Origin: Nitrospirota bacterium
Lineage (GTDB): Bacteria > Nitrospirota > Thermodesulfovibrionia > Thermodesulfovibrionales > UBA6898
Reading direction: 5' to 3'
Length of the DNA: 34,212 nucleotides
Assembly: GCA_024275975.1 (NCBI GenBank)
Contig: JAJRYC010000094.1
Span: 1 to 34,212 of the forward strand
Part shown: piece by piece, positions 7,442 to 15,100 of the stretch
Position numbering within the stretch: the first letter of the stretch is position 1
Layout of the letters: each line of letters begins with the position of its first letter
Translations under genes and position numbers: made by a program
Notes under the pieces: generated by a model
The model's database searches: none
What the model was told of the DNA's origin: nothing
Seen by the model: the letters and a program-made list of their open reading frames with translations, nothing else

Positions 7442-8324
7442 AATGATATTGTTCCCGACTATAAACTTAATCTGTAGATAACATCATAGATTTGAACATA
7501 TGAAAAGCTAAAAATAAAAATAGAGCTTGACAAAAAGAAAAATATTATTTATTTTTAAGTACTTTTATTTATTCCCGGGAGGGGAATCAATGCAATCCAT
7601 AAACAATAGTAGATTCAGAATAATATCCGTGATAGTGCTCGCATTCTACCTGTGGACATTCGGTGGAATATTCGAGCTTGCGTATGCGTTTAAAACCAGC
7701 TCAGACAAAGCACAGCGGACGGAATTAGGGAAACAGAAAGAACAGGGGCCTGGGGAAAGATTAAATAAAGCGATAGAAGAGATAGAACAGATAATTCAGG
7801 CAGTACAGACCGTCCAGACAGTCGAAGAAAAAAGGGCGGGAAAAGAGAGACTGCAGACAAAAGAACTTGAGATAGAGGCTCTTGATAAAGAGATAAGGAA
7901 GCAGTTTTCAGAGACGGAAACAAGAATCAAAGACCTTCCTGATATTATCAAGCAGCGGCATAGGGAGTTTGTAAGTAAATATGAAGAAAACCTCAAAGAA
8001 CTGAAGAACAATCTTGAAGCGATAAAAAAGCATGACATTGGAAGCAGGGAATTTGAAGAAGCAGTAAAAAAGACAAAAGCGCATCTCGAAAAAGTAAAAC
8101 CCAGGAAAAGACACATCCCATTAGACCCGAACAAACTGCCCCACAGGACAGCCGAGCCGACAAAAAAGAAGCCGAGACTGAGGCCGGAGCAATTCAGCAT
8201 AGAGCATAGCGCAGAGGGCATAGCACAAAGATTTCAGAGCAAAGAGCATGGCGCAAAGAGCATAACGCAGAGATATGAACCAATCCTTGTTGCATCAAAT
8301 GGATCGTTAACCGGCTTGCTTTCT
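7425..8324 (+). repeat. Long direct repeat, copy 2 (promoter plus N-terminal coding part)
   Basis: This is the second copy of the segment at 3404-4260, with scattered substitutions and an extra 42 bases near 8229-8270 made of 'AAAGAGCATGGCGC'-type units. It covers the end of the truncated gene at 7067, the promoter, and the first 230 or so codons of the gene at 7590. Its high identity, compared with divergent downstream coding sequence, points to recent duplication or gene conversion. Confidence 0.85.
7527..7555 (+). promoter_or_regulatory. Promoter of the second large exported protein
   Basis: TTGACA (7527-7532), a 17-base spacer and TATTTT (7550-7555) copy the promoter at 3506. The TTG that opens the longest reading frame at 7527 is part of this -35 box, so the true start is the ATG at 7590, which has GGGAGGGG just upstream. 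Confidence 0.65.
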
Positions 8325-10868
8325 CCTGCGTCTGAAGACTATGGGCCCCCTCTCCCCCTTGCGGGAGAGGGTTGGGGTGAGGGGGAAACTCCAAACTCAG
8401 AACTATCAACTTCAGGCTTGCTCCTTGCAGCAGCCGACCCGCCCACGGATGCCGACCTGGCAGAAACGATAGAGGTTCAGTTTACAGGTGAGATCAAACA
8501 ATTAGCAGCAGATTTGGAGTACAAACCACTAAGGATATATGAGTTTGTACGAAACAACTTTGAAACCGAGCCTTATTATGGTTCTCTTAAGGGTGCACAA
8601 CAAACACTTCTTGAAAGGGCAGGTAATGATTTTGATCAGGCGAGTCTGCTCATATCATTATTGAGAGCTTCAAATATCCCCGCACGGTATGTATATGGTA
8701 CAGTGGAGATACCCATTGAAAAACTTATGAATTGGGTCGGTGGAGTTACTGACCCCAATACCGCTGCTCAGATAATGGCTACTAATGGAGTCCCCGGTCA
8801 ATTAATTACAGAAGGTGGACAAATAAAGTATGCCCAGATGGAGCATGTGTGGGTTGAGGTATATGTACCTTACGGGAACTATCGAGGTGCACTGCGAGAT
8901 AACAGCATTAAGACATGGATTCCATTAGATCCAAGCTTTAAACAATATGAATACAAAAGAGGAATGGACTTATATACTGCTATGGGGATAAACGGAGAAC
9001 AATACATATATGATTACATTACAGATGACTCGCCATCGCCAATTCCCCCTGAACTTGAAGAATTATTTCCAGATTACACCATCAGTCCATATCAGTATTA
9101 TAGTCAAAAGCTAAAAGCTTATCTTGATGCTAATATCCCCAATTATGACCTTGAAGAAATCTTAGGAGATGTGGAAGGATTTCTCCCAAATAACTTTATA
9201 ATCCCCCAAAATTATCCTTTCTTTCTTGGATCCTTGCCTTATAAAGTCATTATCAAAGGAATAGTTTTCTCATCAATTTCAGATAATCTACGCCATAAAA
9301 TTACCATACAGCTACGTTCACCAGCAACATCATATTCCCTTGAAGAAATAGATTTCACATATAAATTACCCGCCTCTAAATGGATAAATCACAGGATTAC
9401 ACTTTCTTATAAGCCGGCAACTAAAAATGATGAAACACTTGTAAATCAATATGGAGACCTATTAAATGTTCCTCCATATTTAATCAATGTCAAGGCAGCT
9501 TTGAAAATTGATGGAGACGAGGTTGCATCTGGCAATCCAACAGGTCTCGGATATGACCAGATTCTAAATATCACCTTTACTTCTCCAAACCAGAAAAGCG
9601 ATGTAGTTGAGAATGCAATTATTACAGGCACGTATGCCGCCATCACAATAGTGCCAAGCAAAGTAAGAGCTGAATTTTCTGGTAGAGGAATGGAGCAGTT
9701 ATTATCAAACCTTCATCAAGTTCCCTCAGAGAATGTGGACCTTGATGATGTCTTAGGCGAAATGCTCCATAATATCGGACTTACTTATTTTGGACAATTA
9801 TCTTTCCAGGAATCCCTGTATGCTTCTACATTTCAGGTGCTGGTATTTCGACAGCCATCAGAGGCCATAGTAGCTTCAAATGTATCTGTAGAGTACTTAT
9901 TTGATATACCATCTTTAGTTGAGGAAGGAGGGATATCCATTGATGTGGACAGGAATCAATATATTACTATCTCAATAGCTGGAGATGAAACGAGGACTAA
10001 AGATTTCATGATAATATCTGGTATCACTTCATCAGCTTGGGAGAATGAAATACTAGAATTCATGTATGATGTACCATCCGTATCAGCTATTAAATTATTG
10101 AGACTCTCTGCATTACAAGAGATAGCAATTCATACCATAGACAAGGATAATATCAGTCAAACCCTTCCACTTCTTCAAATAAGCCAAACAGTAAAATCTT
10201 CAATACAGAATGCCGTAAATGCCGGGAAAAAGGTTATTGTTCCTCAATCCAATATCCAATACCTTGACTGGTATGGAACAGGATACATAGTTTTAGATCC
10301 TGTAACAGGGGCAGGGGCCTACATGCTTTCAAATGAGCTGTCAGGTGGATGGTCAGGAGCAAAACTGCCAGAATCTTCAAGGGATATAAATGCTCTTTTT
10401 AATAGACTTTGTCCAAATGCTCGTGAGCGAGTATTGCGGATTGCTTCGGGATATTTAGGTACGCCATATGTAGATGGCGGTAAGGTTCTTGATGCTGAAT
10501 GTTCTAAGGGCGGGTTTGATTGTTCAGGGTTAGTAGGGTGGGTGTATAAATTAGCAGGATATCCTCAAATATTCTGGAATCCAGATCCAAGATATTCAGA
10601 TAAGCAATGTTTTGGTGTGAATGCCGAAACGCAATATACATTGACTAAACACACAGATTATCCTCTTATTGCTGATTTAGTATTTTTCTCACACACTGAT
10701 AGTCCGGAGGGAATTGGTCATGTTGGGATTATTATCGCAAAAGACATGATGATTGATGCATTTAGCACAGAAAGCCCTATTAGCTTTGAGCCATTTTCAG
10801 CAGTAAGGTGGTGGCGGGTAAAGTATTTTTTTGGATATTTAATTGAGTCATGCAATACAAATGAATGA
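7590..10868 (+). CDS. Exported transglutaminase-fold protein with C-terminal NlpC/P60 domain (polymorphic toxin-like)
   Basis: This 1092-residue protein shares with the gene at 3568 the signal peptide, coiled coil, transglutaminase-like core and 'GYIVLDPVTGAGAYM' motif (about 896-912). In the core, 'GNDFDQASLL' has Asp347 where active enzymes have Cys; His419 and Asp447 are in place. The unique C-terminus (about 950-1092) is an NlpC/P60 cysteine hydrolase: 'YLGTPYVDGG', then Cys978 in 'FDCSGLV', His1044 in 'GHVGII' and a polar third residue around Asp1056. NlpC/P60 enzymes cut peptide bonds in murein stems, though some act on other amides. A promoter and strong ribosome site precede the ATG. 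The following gene (10896) is 27 bases on. Toxin function is inferred from the constant-front, variable-tail design; a cell-wall remodelling role is the main alternative. Confidence 0.8.
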   Translation: MQSINNSRFRIISVIVLAFYLWTFGGIFELAYAFKTSSDKAQRTELGKQKEQGPGERLNKAIEEIEQIIQAVQTVQTVEEKRAGKERLQTKELEIEALDKEIRKQFSETETRIKDLPDIIKQRHREFVSKYEENLKELKNNLEAIKKHDIGSREFEEAVKKTKAHLEKVKPRKRHIPLDPNKLPHRTAEPTKKKPRLRPEQFSIEHSAEGIAQRFQSKEHGAKSITQRYEPILVASNGSLTGLLSPASEDYGPPLPLAGEGWGEGETPNSELSTSGLLLAAADPPTDADLAETIEVQFTGEIKQLAADLEYKPLRIYEFVRNNFETEPYYGSLKGAQQTLLERAGNDFDQASLLISLLRASNIPARYVYGTVEIPIEKLMNWVGGVTDPNTAAQIMATNGVPGQLITEGGQIKYAQMEHVWVEVYVPYGNYRGALRDNSIKTWIPLDPSFKQYEYKRGMDLYTAMGINGEQYIYDYITDDSPSPIPPELEELFPDYTISPYQYYSQKLKAYLDANIPNYDLEEILGDVEGFLPNNFIIPQNYPFFLGSLPYKVIIKGIVFSSISDNLRHKITIQLRSPATSYSLEEIDFTYKLPASKWINHRITLSYKPATKNDETLVNQYGDLLNVPPYLINVKAALKIDGDEVASGNPTGLGYDQILNITFTSPNQKSDVVENAIITGTYAAITIVPSKVRAEFSGRGMEQLLSNLHQVPSENVDLDDVLGEMLHNIGLTYFGQLSFQESLYASTFQVLVFRQPSEAIVASNVSVEYLFDIPSLVEEGGISIDVDRNQYITISIAGDETRTKDFMIISGITSSAWENEILEFMYDVPSVSAIKLLRLSALQEIAIHTIDKDNISQTLPLLQISQTVKSSIQNAVNAGKKVIVPQSNIQYLDWYGTGYIVLDPVTGAGAYMLSNELSGGWSGAKLPESSRDINALFNRLCPNARERVLRIASGYLGTPYVDGGKVLDAECSKGGFDCSGLVGWVYKLAGYPQIFWNPDPRYSDKQCFGVNAETQYTLTKHTDYPLIADLVFFSHTDSPEGIGHVGIIIAKDMMIDAFSTESPISFEPFSAVRWWRVKYFFGYLIESCNTNE
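8344..8386 (+). repeat. Dispersed palindromic repeat inserted in frame in a coding sequence
   Basis: CCCTCTCCC (8348-8356) and GGGAGAGGG (8363-8371) form a 9-bp stem with a six-base loop, followed by TTGGGGTGAGGGGG. This C/G-rich hairpin is a widespread intergenic repeat that gives peptides such as 'LPLAGEGWGEG' when translated. Here it lies inside the gene at 7590, keeps the frame, and is absent from the sister gene. Confidence 0.8.
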
Positions 10869-10895
10869 TAGATGTATAGATGGAGGAAGATAAAT

Positions 10896-12158
10896 ATGTA
10901 TTTTAAGAAAAATTTTATACGATTATTTTTAATAATTACCGTTTACTTGAATATCTTACTACCAACTTCTTTATTTGCAAATGACACAATGGTTGGTGAA
11001 AGCGGCCATACAGTATTTCCAATAAACACTGACAAGATACGGATGGTATCAGAAAAGGTTACAGTGAAGATGGGACCTGATGGTTCTGGAATATTTGACC
11101 GAAAAGCATTTGTGACGTGTGAGTTTTTGTTTGAGAATACATCACAGGAAGAGATTAAAGCCAAGCTTGGATTTCCCACAAACGAAGTCTGGTCTGACTA
11201 TCAATATCTAAATGACTTTGTTTCTTATATTGATGGTGTGAACAAAGATGTTCAAATAAAGAAAGAAATACTGGGGCGAAAAATAATCAGCGTCCCATCT
11301 GGGGAAATAATAACAGGGGATTACCAAAACCGGAGCCCTTCGACGTATAAAATAATAGAAAATTATAGGAACTGGTATACATGGGATGTAACCTTCCCAC
11401 CACTAAAGAAAATTAAGGTTAAAAATAGCTATTGGGTAACACTTTCTTCTGATCAGCATGTCTATTTTTTTGAATACATATTGACCACTGGTGTAAATTG
11501 GAAAGGTTCAATCGGGAAGGCAGAGATAGAGGTAATCTATAAAGATGCCCATGATTTAAGAAACAGGGTTATTTATGTAAGTCCAAAAACCTATAAAGTG
11601 GAAGATAATAAAATAAAATGGAGATTTACAAATTTTCAGCCAAAAGAGAATATTAAGATTATTGAAAAAACGTTGTGGAAACAATTCATTTTCACACGTT
11701 ATATCATGTATGACATATTAAATTCAAGAGAATACGAAGGTGGATCAAGATACTACACACAAGAAGATTTAGACATAAAAAATGTTGAAGAACACAAAGA
11801 ACTAAATCGCCTTTTAAATGAAATTGATTCTCGTGAGTACTTATTAGATAGTATGCGCTACTCCAATGGATTATTCTCCATGGAGAATAAACCATTGGAA
11901 GAACCAAAAGAATTATATTTTTTAACGAGGGATGCATTTTTAGAGGAAATGAATCAGTTGTATGTCAGAGTCTTAAGAAATGAAATATTTGCAAGGCATG
12001 GAAAAACTTTTAAATCAGAGGATTTAAAGTGGATTTTTAAAGATATAAGTTGGTATAAACCTGATCCTGATTTTTCATACGATATGCTCAATAAGATCGA
12101 AAAAAAGAATTTAGAGTTTATCATTGAGTACGAAAAGAAGAAAGGTTGGAGAAAATAG
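10896..12158 (+). CDS. Exported protein with DUF4424-like and YARHG domains; candidate immunity or cell-wall protein
   Basis: The ATG at 10896 is preferred over the one at 10872 because GGAGG lies nine bases before it and the product then opens with a clean signal peptide ending 'LFAN' (about 1-26). The 420-residue protein has a beta-rich middle with 'FEYILTTGVNWKGSIGKAEI' (about 190-215), like DUF4424 proteins. It ends in a YARHG domain (about 358-412): 'LRNEIFARHGKTF', then 'SWYKPDPDF'. YARHG domains are extracytoplasmic and are thought to bind cell-wall material. Placement directly after the NlpC/P60 protein, in the slot where the first module has a small membrane protein, makes a periplasmic immunity role possible. 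Its stop overlaps the upstream end of the next frame. Confidence 0.7.
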   Translation: MYFKKNFIRLFLIITVYLNILLPTSLFANDTMVGESGHTVFPINTDKIRMVSEKVTVKMGPDGSGIFDRKAFVTCEFLFENTSQEEIKAKLGFPTNEVWSDYQYLNDFVSYIDGVNKDVQIKKEILGRKIISVPSGEIITGDYQNRSPSTYKIIENYRNWYTWDVTFPPLKKIKVKNSYWVTLSSDQHVYFFEYILTTGVNWKGSIGKAEIEVIYKDAHDLRNRVIYVSPKTYKVEDNKIKWRFTNFQPKENIKIIEKTLWKQFIFTRYIMYDILNSREYEGGSRYYTQEDLDIKNVEEHKELNRLLNEIDSREYLLDSMRYSNGLFSMENKPLEEPKELYFLTRDAFLEEMNQLYVRVLRNEIFARHGKTFKSEDLKWIFKDISWYKPDPDFSYDMLNKIEKKNLEFIIEYEKKKGWRK

Positions 12159-12160
12159 AT

Positions 12161-15100
12161 TTGAAGGTAGATGGACAAATAAAGCAGATATCAATAATTC
12201 TTATAATGCTATCTGCAGTTGTATTCATTACATCTTATTCTTACGCCCAATCTATATCCATTGATAATGGTATTTCCTGGCTTGCTTCGAATCAAAATCC
12301 TGATGGCAGTTGGGGTAGTGATGCTGGCCTCACAGTATTAGATACATCTGCAGTGCTTGATACGCTTGGTTATTTAAATGTAGGCGATGCTGCTTATCCA
12401 AATGGAGTCACATGGCTGAGTTCTCAATCTCCGGTATCAACAGATTTTCTTTCGAGAAAAATAACAAGTCTCTATTTCGCTGGAGATGATATTTCTGATG
12501 ATTTATACACTTTAACTGATATGAAAAATTCAGATGGAGGCTGGGGAGGAGATGCAGATTCAACAAGCATGATAAATGACACTACCCTCGCCATTCAGGC
12601 CCTGAAGGCAGTTGGCCACGATGACCTTGAAACAATCAGCTATGCTTTGGCTTATCTCCTTTCTACCCAGAACGAAGACGGAGGGTCGGGGTTTTACGAG
12701 GGCGATGACAGCAATGTCTATATGACGGCGCTGGTGCTGAAAGTTCTCAGTTCATATAGTTCAATATTCAATATTCAAAGTTCAATAAATAATGCGGTTA
12801 GTTATCTTTTAACAAAGCAGGATACAGATGGAGGTTTTGGCTCAAGTCCCTCTACAGTATATGAAACAGCCCTTGCCTTTGAGGCGCTGGTGGAAAGCGG
12901 GCAGGGACAAGCCCAGCCCCTGCAGGATGCAATAAAATATCTTTATGCAACCCAGCTTCCCAATGGCTCATGGAACGAAGACCCATACTCGACTGCCATG
13001 GCGTTAAAAGCATTAGCCAGAGTAAAACCGAATCTTTCAATATCATCAGAAGATATTATATTTTCAAACCCCACACCTACAGAGGGAGAGACGGTCACAA
13101 TAACAGCCAATATCCACAACACAGGCTCTGCACAGGCAGACAATGTACTAATACAGTTCTATGACGGAGACCCATTGGCAGGAGGGGTTTTAATCGGGGA
13201 GACAACAATGCTGTCAATACCTGCATACAGCAGTTCATTATCAACCACCTCATGGACAATCCCGGATGCAGCAACCCATTTAATTTATTTACAAATAGAC
13301 CCTATGAACGTCATAGACGAGCTGGATGAGACAGACAACACAGCCTCCAGGATCCTCACATCCGCAACCTTACCTGACTTAAGCATAACCCCGGCTGATA
13401 TAGTCTTTGACCCTTTATTCCCGGAACCCGGGGAAACAGTAACAATCACTGCGACGATCAGAAACAGGGGAGAGACAGGGGGGAATAACATAACAGTAGA
13501 TATCTATAATGGAGACCAATCAGCCGGGGGGACATTGATAGGAAATGCAACAGTCTCATCAATAGGACCTGGAAGTGCATCCTTCATTCAACTAACAGGT
13601 AGTTTCACAGCAGGAAGTCACGATATTTATGTAGTGATAGATAGAGCTAATACAATAGCAGAGGGTGATGAGGATAATAATACTGCGATGAAGACCCTCT
13701 CGGTTGGACTTGGAGTTATTGACCTTACTACAACAGGCACAGCTATCACTTTCAGCCCTGCATATCCGGTAGAAGGAGATATCGTTACCATCAATGCAAC
13801 AATATATAACGAGGGTGAGGCAGAGGCAAATAATGTTCTGGTAAGGTTTTATCTTGGAGACCCGGATTCAGGAGGGACTCAGATAGGCCCTGATATATTC
13901 ATACCTGTAATCCAGGCAAGAGACACAGGAAATATAAATACAGTATGGGACAGCACAGGGCATGCCGGCGATAATGACATATATGTAGCAGTTGACCCTC
14001 TTAATACAATCCCGGAGACGAATGAATACAACAACAAGGCATTCAGGACAATCAAAACAGGAGTAAGCGAAGGGCCTGATTTGGAAGTATCACCAGCAGA
14101 TATAAACTACGCCCCTGTAGATCCTGTCACAGGCGATACAGTCACAATAACAGCGAATATAAGAAATATTGGTACAGACGATGTAAGCAATGTCCTTGTA
14201 GAGTTCAGCAATGGAGATCCAAATGTAGGCGGAACATTAATAATAGGCAGTCAGACAATACCATTTATAGCACAGGGAGACTCTGTTAATGTCCAGATAA
14301 CATGGGATACAACCGGATTCTCAGGCACTTATGAAATCTATGTAAATGCTGATCCATTTAATGAAATAGCAGAATTAAACGAAACAAATAATACTGGTCA
14401 TTTACCAATCACAATAACAGCACTGCAGGGACCTGACTTAACCATTTCAGAAATAGACACAACAACCCTTACAACTGATATCCAGACCCTCGAGATTTCA
14501 GGTTCGATAAATGTGACTTTAGAAAATATAGGCAATGAAGATACGGGTTCTGCCTTTGCAGTAACAGTATTTGAAGATAAAGATGGCAATGAAACCTTTG
14601 ATGCAGGCATAGACAATATTCTTGGAGAGACTACTTATTCAAACACTCTTGCACCTCAGGCAACAGATACAATAAACATCACTCTGTCAGGCAAGATTCT
14701 TTTCAGAGACAACATTATCTATGTAATTGTAGACAGCATTGATTCCATACAAGAGCTTGATGAGACAAACAATAAGAGAAACACGGGACAGGAGTGTGAA
14801 TATATACCACCTGTAGGCACATTCAATCCAGTAGAAAAATGGGCATGGACAGAAAGTTCGATCGAGTCTAATTCACTTAATGTCATGATGACTCCGTCCG
14901 TCATCGATTTGAATGGAGACGGCATGCCTGATATAGTTTTTGGCTCGACGTCTTCAAGAAGTGGTGGTTCTGCCCAAGTGGGGATTCTGCGCAGCCTCAA
15001 TGGTGGCGACGGTACCGAGCTTTTCTCTGTGACCGACCCAGACCTCGCCATCAACACAGCCTCTTCTGTTGCCACGGGCGACATCGATCTCGATGGATTT

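Noticed and set aside
7527-7589. Start of the second large protein at TTG 7527
   Set aside because: That TTG is the -35 box of a promoter shared with the first copy; ATG 7590 has the ribosome site and aligns with ATG 3568.
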